The notes beneath the pieces were generated by a model, which was given only the letters and a program-made list of their open reading frames with translations, ran no database searches and had not been told where the DNA came from. DNA of 64,000 bases from positions 186,001-250,000 of the forward strand of contig JAPOWH010000010.1 in NCBI GenBank assembly GCA_026707735.1, written 5' to 3'. How positions within the stretch are numbered: position 1 is the first letter of the stretch; each line of letters starts with the position of its first letter. This document shows, piece by piece, positions 53,032 through 61,038 of the stretch. The translations under genes and the position numbers were made by a program. The stretch is from Gammaproteobacteria bacterium. Lineage in GTDB: Bacteria > Pseudomonadota > Gammaproteobacteria > Pseudomonadales > Azotimanducaceae.

Positions 53032-55043
53032 CGAGCCACGCGAAAACCAACGGTTTCGTCTTTAAAGCCTACGATTCGGCGTGAGTTGATTTGCACTTCA
53101 CTCAAGTCGTGCGAACGGAAGTTTGCGCCCTTGACCATTCGATCCATGCCTGAAGCAGGTCCCAGCGGATCTACTAGGCGTTCGTTGTAGCCGCTTGCCG
53201 CGCTCTCGTAGTAGTCCTGAACCCACTCCGACACGTTTCCTGCGAGGTCAAAAAAGCCATTTGGATTGCGCCGATAGGAACCTACAGGAGCCAAACCCAC
53301 ATGGTTGTCCAAATGGTTCTCAAGAAATGGGTGCAAGTCTTGACGCGACTCACGGCCAGAGAAATTTCCAGAGCCGCTACTCGGCGCGTCGCCATCGCCC
53401 CACGGGAACACACCGATCACATTCTCCTTAGCTGTGTTGTATTGGGATGCAGCTTCCCATTCTGCCTCTGTTGGAAGCCTGTAGCCGAGGGCTGCGGAGT
53501 CGATTTTCACCGTGCCGTCGCTTAGGAATTCGTAAACGGGATCCAATCCCTCTTCTGCACTTAGCCAGTTACAGAATCTTGCTGCATCTATCCATGAAAT
53601 GTCACTAACCGGCAGTTCTTCGTCACCCTTGCTGACGGTCCTGGAGCTGCTAAACAGTGCGTATTCCTTCAACCGAATTTCGTGGACGCCCAAGTAGTAT
53701 GCTCGCGTTAACTCAATTTCGCGATTAGCGTCGTCACTCAGTCCAGACACATCGGGTTCCAGCGAAACTTGAAACTCTAGCGGCGGCATTTTTTGCAGAA
53801 CTATCGAGTTCTTTACCGTGGTTTGGACCGGAGCCTTGTTGAATCGGTCCTGCAATTCGTCGATCAGTACTACGTTCAAGCGTTTGTGTGGATGGTCGGC
53901 AGCTTCAATCGTAAAGCGTTGAGGCGCAAATCCATCCTTCGACACCTTGACGACATCATTGGCTACTGCGTCAAATGTGATTGGAGAATTGCCAATCTTG
54001 CTTTCGTTTAGCCAGACAATTGCTTGGGGATTGGAGTCAACGACTACTTGTATGGAAATGGGACTCAAGTTGAACGTTTTTTGAGTTACTTCACCTGGAT
54101 CAAATCGTAGATTTTCGGTGTGCGTCTCAAAATTCGATTTGCGAAGGGAAATTTCAATATTCTCGTTTGGCTCGACAGTGATTGAAGTAGGTGTGCTGCC
54201 AACAAAATCCCCTTTGATCAGAATTGAAGCATCACTGGGTGTGCTGTTGATGGTTACAGTTGCCGGTTTGGGGCGGAGTGTGACAGTGCCGAGATCAAGG
54301 GCTTCATCCAGCGCAACAACCACTGTGTCTTCGTAGATAAAGTAATTTGTCTCAGACACTCGAATGCGCAATTCGCCAATCGATACGCGATTGCTAAAGT
54401 TGCCTTGTCCGACCAATTCGCCATTGATCTCAATGGTGGCGGTTGCCGGTTGGGTTTGAAGAGTGAGCGTGCTCCGGCTCAGCTCGGTAACCAAACTAAT
54501 TTCTTGCTTCTCTCCAAAGCCAATAACGTCGAATTCGAGGTTGAGAGGGACAATTTCTCTGCCAGTAACTTCCGCGATGTAGCGACCCGACTGCAACTCA
54601 ACCGTTATTGGTTCTTCGCCCTCCACTTCCTCATTGTTGACTTTGAGTACAACCTCAGACTCCGCGTGTACTTTGAAAGTAACTTGACCGGGTTGTGGCG
54701 CTAATGAAAGCTGGAGTACGCGAGTCTCCTGATTTCGGTCAATTTGGACTTGTGTTGGATGAAATCCTGGCGCATCCGCAGATAGGGTGGCGGATTGTCC
54801 AAAAAGTATTACGCGGTTACCTACGACGATTGTCAACCCTTCCTGCGCGACCAGTTTAGCGTTGCTTTGAGCCCGGTCAGGTCCAATCTTGACGTGAAAC
54901 GCAGTTGTGCCAAACAATGCTACTGGGACAACGATGATTACCGAAAGGACTGCAACAAGTACCAGAATCCGTATTCGCCTCTCTCTGCCGATCTTGTTCA
55001 GATCGATCCCAGAGTCGCTGTGTTCGCTATCAAAATTTGACAT
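53019..55043 (-). CDS. Transmembrane PEGA-repeat protein with C-terminal SUMF1 (formylglycine-enzyme-like) domain
   Basis: A 674-residue bitopic protein. A cytoplasmic start (about 1-23) precedes one helix (about 24-46). Periplasmic residues about 60-400 contain several PEGA-type beta repeats (for example PATVTINSTPSDASILIKGD and VVVDSNPQAIVWLNES). A SUMF1 domain (about 435-674) shows LGYRLPTEAEWEAA, FPWGDG, FFDLAGNVSEWVQDYY and the end TVGFRVARWLW. The catalytic Cys pair of true formylglycine-generating enzymes is absent in the VKGANFRSHDLSE region, so it is probably a binding fold. ATG 55043 overlaps the upstream stop by 14 bases; GTG 55046 is an alternative. Confidence 0.87.
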   Translation of the reverse strand: MSNFDSEHSDSGIDLNKIGRERRIRILVLVAVLSVIIVVPVALFGTTAFHVKIGPDRAQSNAKLVAQEGLTIVVGNRVILFGQSATLSADAPGFHPTQVQIDRNQETRVLQLSLAPQPGQVTFKVHAESEVVLKVNNEEVEGEEPITVELQSGRYIAEVTGREIVPLNLEFDVIGFGEKQEISLVTELSRSTLTLQTQPATATIEINGELVGQGNFSNRVSIGELRIRVSETNYFIYEDTVVVALDEALDLGTVTLRPKPATVTINSTPSDASILIKGDFVGSTPTSITVEPNENIEISLRKSNFETHTENLRFDPGEVTQKTFNLSPISIQVVVDSNPQAIVWLNESKIGNSPITFDAVANDVVKVSKDGFAPQRFTIEAADHPHKRLNVVLIDELQDRFNKAPVQTTVKNSIVLQKMPPLEFQVSLEPDVSGLSDDANREIELTRAYYLGVHEIRLKEYALFSSSRTVSKGDEELPVSDISWIDAARFCNWLSAEEGLDPVYEFLSDGTVKIDSAALGYRLPTEAEWEAASQYNTAKENVIGVFPWGDGDAPSSGSGNFSGRESRQDLHPFLENHLDNHVGLAPVGSYRRNPNGFFDLAGNVSEWVQDYYESAASGYNERLVDPLGPASGMDRMVKGANFRSHDLSEVQINSRRIVGFKDETVGFRVARWLW

Positions 55044-56442
55044 CACAAATCACGCGGACTTCGATCGGCTCAGAATCAGGTGCGATTGATATTTTCTGTC
55101 TTGTCTCGCGAAACCCTCTTCGAATGCCGACAAGCTCGTAGTTTCCCGGATAGACGGAGATTTCTTTCTTGGAGAACCTTCCAAGCTTGCGACCTGGTCT
55201 TATCGTCACTTGAGTTTTCCGGTCCGAGATCAAGGTAACGGACACTGGAGTCGTATAGCGCTCAAACTCTTTTGCTAGATCGCTTCTCTTTTCTGCAATT
55301 CGCGCATGGACAATATGTTCGTTTGACTCTTCCAGCAGCTTTCGAACGTTTTCGCGTTCTTGCCTGACCATGGCGCTTGACATGTTGTCGAGTGATTTGG
55401 CGAGCCTTGTGTCAACGTCCAAGAGCGCTTGAATGTGCGCTTTTGTTGCGGTTAGCTCTTGGTTCTCAGGTTTCAATTGACTCATCGATTCAAGGATCGG
55501 AAGCATGGGCTCCCATTGTTCATTCGCTCTGAGTGCTTCAAGTTCTTCGCTCAGTAGTTTGAAGTTGTGGTGTGCAAGCCTCGTTTCGGCGTCAGCCAGC
55601 GCTTCGATTGCTGCGGTGGAATCGGGTACCAGGTCGACAGCACTTGCAAAGAACTGCTTGGCTTCCATCCAACGACCCTCGTCGAAGGCACGCAGTCCTT
55701 GAGACATCAACGTGTTGAATGATTGTGTCTGTCGATTCTTGAGAATCCTATTTTTCGCTTTGGCAATTCGGCTAGTCCAATACTGTTCCGGGAACTCTTC
55801 TAATTCTGCGCCTGCCTCGTCGAGCAGTTTGCCTTGGATGAGTTCTTCGATTTGTTCCACCACTGTGGCTAGTCGGGTACCGGTTTCTGCTCGTTCGAGA
55901 CCACTTTGGACCTCCTCCGATTGTGGTAGCCAAGTAACTAGCTGTTCGAAATGAATCAGCGCATCGGAGTAGTTTTCCGCATTTAGCAGCTCAAAGGCAG
56001 CATCGAATTTCTCGGATGAAGCAGCTTCGAATTGATTCTTGATTGCAAGTAGCTCAGTTACTACCGACTCAAATTTGGTGGCAGCATCGCCAAAGAACTG
56101 TTCTTGATATTGATTCTGACCTTCCTCGAATTCGGCCAGTGCGGCTTCATAGACCGAGCTATCCCAGGGAGGGGCAGCCACGTCTGGCAATTCCTCTAGC
56201 AAAGCGTCTATTCGCGCTCTGAGTTCTATGGCTTTTTCGCGTTGAATGCAAAGCGGCGAGTCGGCCCACTCACCCTCGCAGTCGATGTCTTCGACCTCTT
56301 GGGTAGTCGAGCTTTGTTGTGCTACAAATACGAGTGCTAGCGCTAGCAGGCAAGCGGCATACGCTGGAAGGCGAGGCGAGAGCTCCAACGTCTCAATCCG
56401 ACGAAGCGTTTTCTTCCTCGTCGAGGATTTGTACGGACTCAA
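55030..56442 (-). CDS. Bitopic helical-repeat protein with C-terminal PEGA-like segment
   Basis: A 470-residue protein. A basic start and one membrane helix (about 26-42, AYAACLLALALVFVA) are followed by about 320 residues of paired amphipathic helices resembling tetratricopeptide repeats (ALIHFEQLVTWLPQSEEV; FDEGRWMEAKQFFASAVDLVP). The last 70 residues form a beta segment (VTIRPGRKLGRFSKKEISVYPGNYELVGIRRG in part) resembling PEGA domains, like the downstream protein. A Cys pair (CEGEWADSPLC) near residues 54-65 may form a disulfide. The TTG at 56442 overlaps the upstream gene by 50 bases; TTG 56388 is possible. It may dock with the PEGA/SUMF1 partner in the periplasm. Confidence 0.78.
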   Translation of the reverse strand: MSPYKSSTRKKTLRRIETLELSPRLPAYAACLLALALVFVAQQSSTTQEVEDIDCEGEWADSPLCIQREKAIELRARIDALLEELPDVAAPPWDSSVYEAALAEFEEGQNQYQEQFFGDAATKFESVVTELLAIKNQFEAASSEKFDAAFELLNAENYSDALIHFEQLVTWLPQSEEVQSGLERAETGTRLATVVEQIEELIQGKLLDEAGAELEEFPEQYWTSRIAKAKNRILKNRQTQSFNTLMSQGLRAFDEGRWMEAKQFFASAVDLVPDSTAAIEALADAETRLAHHNFKLLSEELEALRANEQWEPMLPILESMSQLKPENQELTATKAHIQALLDVDTRLAKSLDNMSSAMVRQERENVRKLLEESNEHIVHARIAEKRSDLAKEFERYTTPVSVTLISDRKTQVTIRPGRKLGRFSKKEISVYPGNYELVGIRRGFRETRQKISIAPDSEPIEVRVICDVKF

Positions 56443-57721
56443 TATCCCGCTCGGTTGCCTCGTACATCTCCGTTAGCATGGTTCGCCATTGCGTGAACTG
56501 ATCATGAACCGTGCCAGTTAATGTAACAACCTTGCCATCGAGATCCACGCGAGTTGGCTTCAATGAATTGTGGAGACTGCCACCAAGCTCATTGATTTCG
56601 GCAACAGCAACTTTGCGCCGTTCGTTGTTAACAAAGCTCGAAACAAGAAGTGAACCACCCAATGCTGCTCCCACTCGGGTGCCTAGCTGTGCCGAGCCGT
56701 CCCCGTCGGCCGCGGCACCATCGGTTTCTGCGGCAACCGCTGCTGCAAGCAAAACCGCGCCGGCAACTCCTTGCAATGCTCGGTTTCGCTTTGCTATTCG
56801 AAGCTCCCGAGCGATGGGAAAGGAATCCCTTTGCCATTGCGCGTACTCGTCCTTGATGGTGTTGGCAAATTCCTCGTAGTATTTCTCGATCACCTTAGCA
56901 AAGTCGTCTTCGCGTACTTGTATGCTGTTTATTCGTGCCCAATCGCTGCCTTCAGTTTCTGGCAAGTACTGAATCTCGTACCTTCCGTTTGTAGCGACCA
57001 GTGCATCCCCAAATTCACGAGGGGAGAGAAATCGGGCAAACGCGAGATCACGTGTAGCTGCAATTCGCTCCAAGTCTGTAAGTCTTCGTTCCTCTTGGTT
57101 TTTTCTTCGTGATTCTCGCTCAAGCCTTTCAACGTGTGCCTTCCCACGATCCTTGAGGGCCTCATACACGGTATCGGCAATTTCGTTGTAGAGTGGATCG
57201 AACGGATCTTGACCTGTACCTTCATGACGCTGGTGCCAGCCGATTTCTACGCGATGCGAGTCAGACATATCGGGAAGCCAAATGTCGCCAGTAGCGTCGA
57301 CAACCTGATAGTCGATTCGCATCGACTCGCCATCCGACTTCTCGATTCTTCCAATTAAGTAGACGTCTGCGCTCACAGAGGCGTCAGCCGATACGACTAT
57401 GGAATCGAATTGGTTGTAGCGGTGCATCCACTCTTTGAGTTTGAAAGCAGCCCATACCGACTCGCTCTTGCGAAGTTCGGGCCATATTCCCTGATGGGTT
57501 TGTTCTTCTGTACTTTCAGGAATACCGGGATCCAATACAGGAATCGCCAGACGGAGAGAAGGTATGTTCATACGTGTCTTAAGGAACCCCTTGGATTCGT
57601 AGACATCCACGTTTGCAGGCTTCTGAGGAATCGGCTGCGGACCAACTCGCACCCCTTGAGCAAGCAAGTTGGAGCTGAGTCCAACGGCAAGTAAGAGCAG
57701 GAACGTGCTGTGTCGATTCAT
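56393..57721 (-). CDS. Exported protein of unknown family with a C-terminal glycine-rich hydrophobic region
   Basis: A 442-residue protein. The signal peptide is at 1-22 (LLLLAVGLSSNLLAQ). Residues about 55-180 have alternating strand/helix character (VYLIGRIEKSDGESMRIDYQVVDATG), reminiscent of the CsgG/LpoB-type fold that senses or builds envelope complexes; this is a weak resemblance. A charged helix (about 190-220) follows. A Gly/Ala-rich hydrophobic zone (about 318-360) could be a glycine-zipper membrane hairpin. The last 70 residues (VDLDGKVVTLTGTVHDQF) look BON-like. If it sits in the outer membrane it would be the outer anchor of the system. It is four bases upstream-spaced from the previous gene. 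Confidence 0.7.
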   Translation of the reverse strand: MNRHSTFLLLLAVGLSSNLLAQGVRVGPQPIPQKPANVDVYESKGFLKTRMNIPSLRLAIPVLDPGIPESTEEQTHQGIWPELRKSESVWAAFKLKEWMHRYNQFDSIVVSADASVSADVYLIGRIEKSDGESMRIDYQVVDATGDIWLPDMSDSHRVEIGWHQRHEGTGQDPFDPLYNEIADTVYEALKDRGKAHVERLERESRRKNQEERRLTDLERIAATRDLAFARFLSPREFGDALVATNGRYEIQYLPETEGSDWARINSIQVREDDFAKVIEKYYEEFANTIKDEYAQWQRDSFPIARELRIAKRNRALQGVAGAVLLAAAVAAETDGAAADGDGSAQLGTRVGAALGGSLLVSSFVNNERRKVAVAEINELGGSLHNSLKPTRVDLDGKVVTLTGTVHDQFTQWRTMLTEMYEATERDIESVQILDEEENASSD

Positions 57722-57725
57722 TCAA

Positions 57726-58469
57726 TTACTCCTTCTTCCGATTGTCCAAGTATTCATAGTATTGGTCCCACAGTGCTTGCTTTGTTCGAGGATTGGACTC
57801 TTTTTCGGCTGCTTCTCTCAGTTGCTTGAGCAATTCGTCCTCGTCTTCTGGATCCGCCGGCTGCCGATTTGGTTCAGCATGTTTACTGTCTTGTGTGGGA
57901 TCGCCTCCCTGAAGTTCAGAACGTCCAGCGTTGTCCGAGGCATCTCCCGGTGAGACCTCGGTGTCAACACTTTGTTCCTCTGGATCAAGGTGCGACACCA
58001 GCCGGGATCCGCTATCTTCAGAATCCTTCCTTTCTCCCGACCTAGAGGTGTCGCGGGACTGTTGACCCATCGGCTTTAGTTCAATGTCTTGACTGGCTAA
58101 GTGCTGGTCTAGCCCGGCTAAGCTCGACGTAAGATTGTTCGAGTTGTCGGAGCCAGTCACTGCAGATTCGCCGGAATTTGGAACCTCTAGAGATGAATTG
58201 GCACTTGTGGTCGTCGAGTTGCCAACGTTGTCCCCTGAATCCCCATAGAGCAAACCGTCGAGGCACTCATCCAGTTTTTGTATGGAGAGATCGAGGCTCT
58301 TGGATGTGTTCTCTGCGTCTTCCTCATCATCGGAGGAAATTACAACGAGGAGGTCCTCGCAGGGATCTTCGCTGTCTTCGGTCGTTTCGTCAGTCAAAAC
58401 GGCTTGCATTGCCAAAAATGCAAACAGCACCAGTGACATCTTCAACTTTCGTGTTAGTGGGTCTAGCAT
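57726..58469 (-). CDS. Secreted low-complexity protein
   Basis: A 247-residue protein. A hydrophobic start (about 10-25, MSLVLFAFLAMQAVL) suggests a signal peptide. Most of the rest is Ser/Asp/Glu/Gly/Asn-rich and probably disordered. Two cysteines lie in the folded-looking first 80 residues (EDPCEDLLVVISSDD and KLDECLDGLLYG). The C-terminal 40 residues are charged and helical (LLKQLREAAEKESNPRTKQALWDQYYEYLD). It starts with ATG sharing one base with the upstream stop. No family was recognised. It might be a periplasmic spacer or ligand protein. Confidence 0.6.
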   Translation of the reverse strand: MLDPLTRKLKMSLVLFAFLAMQAVLTDETTEDSEDPCEDLLVVISSDDEEDAENTSKSLDLSIQKLDECLDGLLYGDSGDNVGNSTTTSANSSLEVPNSGESAVTGSDNSNNLTSSLAGLDQHLASQDIELKPMGQQSRDTSRSGERKDSEDSGSRLVSHLDPEEQSVDTEVSPGDASDNAGRSELQGGDPTQDSKHAEPNRQPADPEDEDELLKQLREAAEKESNPRTKQALWDQYYEYLDNRKKE

Positions 58470-59230
58470 TACGCGGGCTCACCTTCGTCATTGTTCCGTA
58501 GAATTCGTTCAATTCGAAACACCACTAACACTAAACAAGCGGCAAAGAATATAGACCCTGCTCCAAGCAACAACCACAATAGTGAGGTTATTAGCGACGC
58601 CTTAGCTGTCTTGGCTTGCGAGCTTTCGACCAATGCGGCGTGCGTGGAGATGTCCAGTGCATATAAGTATTCGGCTTGGAACTCGTTTATGGCGTTGAGG
58701 ATCAGTGATGTTCTTGCCGTGGTGTCAGCTATGCGAGACACCATCGCATCGTTGCTAAGATCAGACGCAAACTTTTGAAGTGAGTCGAGATAGTGATCCA
58801 TGACGCTGTTGTTACTACGGTATTCCTCTAAGTCACGTTCAATCAGCAAGGCTTCGAGCCGTTCGGAACTGTAGCTTTCAGAAAATTTTTTCTCTTCGCG
58901 TCCGACAAGATTGTATTGCTTGTCGAGAGTTTCTGTGACGGCTCTCAGACGCCCCTCAAAAGGCGAATCGTGCACCTGTGAGCCTTGATCTGCGTCGATT
59001 GGCGAATTGCTAGCTGATTCACTTGCGACGGGCAGCAAGCGGCTGCGTAATTCGGCAAAGGTGGGCGCTTTCAGGTTGTCTCGAATGTCAGTTTCAGTTG
59101 GTTGGAACGCAGCGAAACCTGCCCAAAGCAAAAGAATCAATGACGCGGCGGCCATCAGACCACCTGTTAGTAGAAGAAAAACACGTACCGAATCTATTAC
59201 GTAGTTCTCAATTTTGTACAACCATTTCAT
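58469..59230 (-). CDS. Inner-membrane protein with two transmembrane helices and a periplasmic helical domain
   Basis: A 253-residue protein. Helices at about 17-42 and 218-242 flank a periplasmic domain of about 170 residues rich in long amphipathic helices (for example EEKKFSESYSSERLEALLIERDLEEYRS in part). The topology resembles the four-helix sensor domains of chemoreceptors or histidine kinases, but no HAMP or kinase domain follows. It is the promoter-proximal gene of the nine-gene operon. Its stop overlaps the next start by one base (TAATG). The preceding gene (hydrolase) ends 60 bp upstream. Confidence 0.72.
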   Translation of the reverse strand: MKWLYKIENYVIDSVRVFLLLTGGLMAAASLILLLWAGFAAFQPTETDIRDNLKAPTFAELRSRLLPVASESASNSPIDADQGSQVHDSPFEGRLRAVTETLDKQYNLVGREEKKFSESYSSERLEALLIERDLEEYRSNNSVMDHYLDSLQKFASDLSNDAMVSRIADTTARTSLILNAINEFQAEYLYALDISTHAALVESSQAKTAKASLITSLLWLLLGAGSIFFAACLVLVVFRIERILRNNDEGEPA

Positions 59231-59290
59231 AGGGGTTCGCTATTTTGATTAGCCGCTCCCAAATATGTCACGTTGCAGACACCAGTCGCT

Positions 59291-60988
59291 TTATTGTTCG
59301 TCGATAGGCGGAAGTGTGGGTCCCTTCCCTGATTCAAGCTGGAAGCGACAATCGACATATCCGACGGATTCGAGGAAATTGGCAACCGCTGTTCCTTCGA
59401 CACGGATATCCTTGGATTGTTTCCAATTGAAGTAACTGCGACCGAGGTGTTCCGCGTGATTTGCATTGGGCGCTTCAACGTTGTTTGCAAGGAATTCGAG
59501 CACCCTCTTTGGAACATTCGAGTCCTGTTGCATACTCGTGCAGTGAATGGTCAAGTATGTATCCTGCTTGCTGTCTTTCCCAGCAAATGGCAGGGTTTCT
59601 GGTGTGACCTGCACGTTAGTGGTCAGTTTTAGGGGAACCGAAAGACCAACGTCGAAGACGAACTCAACAAACCATGCAGTCCAGCCAGAATCTCTGGGAA
59701 CCACCGACGCGTGGAACACGAGACCATCATCGACCGAAGGGCTCAATACTCTCTTGGAGTAGAGGGGTCCTCTGGGCATGCCGCTCTCATCGTCTGGCGG
59801 CAGTAGTCTGAAGTCGCGGCTAGTTGCATTGTGAGCCGACCAGAGCAAAGCTTGCAAGGGAGGATGGGTGGTTCGAACCTCAATGGAGTTTGAATCCTCC
59901 CTACTCCATTCAATGTTAGGTATGTCTTTCTCGTGGGAAACAAGTGACAGAAAGGCGGCGATACTCTCTACGGCATCTGATCCATCAAGGCTGTGATCTG
60001 TGTTTGGAATGTATCGAAGGTATTTCGGATTGGAGAGTCCCTCCCAATAGAACTGCGAGGAATCTGGAAGAAAAAACTGATCGCCAGCGGAATTCACGAT
60101 GAACTTCGGCACCTTCAAGCGCTCTCGGTACTCGTAGGGATCGACATAGGATACGAGTGAGTCCAACTCCTTCGATTGCAGTTTCGGCATGATTCCATGG
60201 TTTACGTAGTCGCCAATGGAAGCCGACCAAAAGCCATATGCCTCAAAGTGGTGACGCATGGAAGGTCTGGTGTTTAGAGCATCAAAGACAAGGGGGATGA
60301 TGGCAATTGCTCGTGAGTCCATGGCGGCGGTCAACCAAGTAGTCCAACCTCGTTTGGAACCACCAGCCACTACAAATTTCTCGACTGATATTTGCCCAGC
60401 TTCCTTGGATGCCAAGACCTCGGTTGCGGCATCCATTGCTCGTACGGCGCTCTTGACCATGGCATTTTGGGCAATCCACGATGTGTCGTTCGTCTCCAAG
60501 AACTGCACCCAGGAAAACGCGATCAAGTCATCTTCGGACCGTCCTTGGCCGTCGCGCAAGAACTCAAGTGGCTGATTAGGTACTTGAGGTAGCTTCACTA
60601 CGACGTTTCGAGTCGTTTGAGCCACTTGCAATAGTGTGGAATCTGGCCTGTTCGGCATGCTTGAGTTGATGCTGCCACCTGTAATGAATAGAAACGCAAC
60701 GTCGGAGGCGAGTTCGTTCGGAATGTAGAACTCCAACCAATGCTGCCACTCTAGGTGATTGACTTGCTCTGTTGTCAACCAAGTTTGCGAAGTCAGCTGT
60801 ACAACGATGAAACGCAAGTCGTCAACCTCTTGGTTGGAAACGATCTTCCATTCATAGGTGTCGTCCGTCTGGTGGACATACATGTCGAGTGTGTTGTCGC
60901 TTTCTTCAGCTTGCAACAGAGCCATCCAGCCAAGTAGCAGGAATGTTGCAGTCAAAAGTTGGGTTACGCGGACATTCGCAGTGCTCAT
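59291..60988 (-). CDS. PhoPQ-activated pathogenicity-related (PqaA-type) hydrolase
   Basis: A 565-residue exported protein of the PhoPQ_related family. A signal peptide (about 1-27) precedes an alpha/beta-hydrolase fold. The nucleophile elbow GGSKRGW puts Ser211 in the catalytic position, Asp is in NSAGDQFFLPD, and His in PNTDHSLDGSD. The C-terminal 150 residues are a beta-sandwich-like region. The family was named from a Salmonella gene regulated by PhoP, but its substrate is unknown. It starts at ATG 60988 and ends 60 bp before the nine-gene operon, so it might share its promoter. Confidence 0.85.
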   Translation of the reverse strand: MSTANVRVTQLLTATFLLLGWMALLQAEESDNTLDMYVHQTDDTYEWKIVSNQEVDDLRFIVVQLTSQTWLTTEQVNHLEWQHWLEFYIPNELASDVAFLFITGGSINSSMPNRPDSTLLQVAQTTRNVVVKLPQVPNQPLEFLRDGQGRSEDDLIAFSWVQFLETNDTSWIAQNAMVKSAVRAMDAATEVLASKEAGQISVEKFVVAGGSKRGWTTWLTAAMDSRAIAIIPLVFDALNTRPSMRHHFEAYGFWSASIGDYVNHGIMPKLQSKELDSLVSYVDPYEYRERLKVPKFIVNSAGDQFFLPDSSQFYWEGLSNPKYLRYIPNTDHSLDGSDAVESIAAFLSLVSHEKDIPNIEWSREDSNSIEVRTTHPPLQALLWSAHNATSRDFRLLPPDDESGMPRGPLYSKRVLSPSVDDGLVFHASVVPRDSGWTAWFVEFVFDVGLSVPLKLTTNVQVTPETLPFAGKDSKQDTYLTIHCTSMQQDSNVPKRVLEFLANNVEAPNANHAEHLGRSYFNWKQSKDIRVEGTAVANFLESVGYVDCRFQLESGKGPTLPPIDEQ

Positions 60989-61038
60989 CTTGTGTAGCCA
61001 ACAAAGTGCTTGTATTGGAAAGAATTATGGACGGATCG

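Noticed and set aside
53019-55043. Sulfatase-activating formylglycine-generating enzyme
   Set aside because: The SUMF1 fold is clear but the cysteine pair needed for catalysis is missing and no sulfatase gene is near.
49668-59230. Zorya-type antiphage system
   Set aside because: Zorya has a MotA-like ZorA with a long coiled-coil tail and a ZorB with an OmpA-like domain plus helicase or nuclease effectors; none of the cytoplasmic effectors or the OmpA domain is present here.
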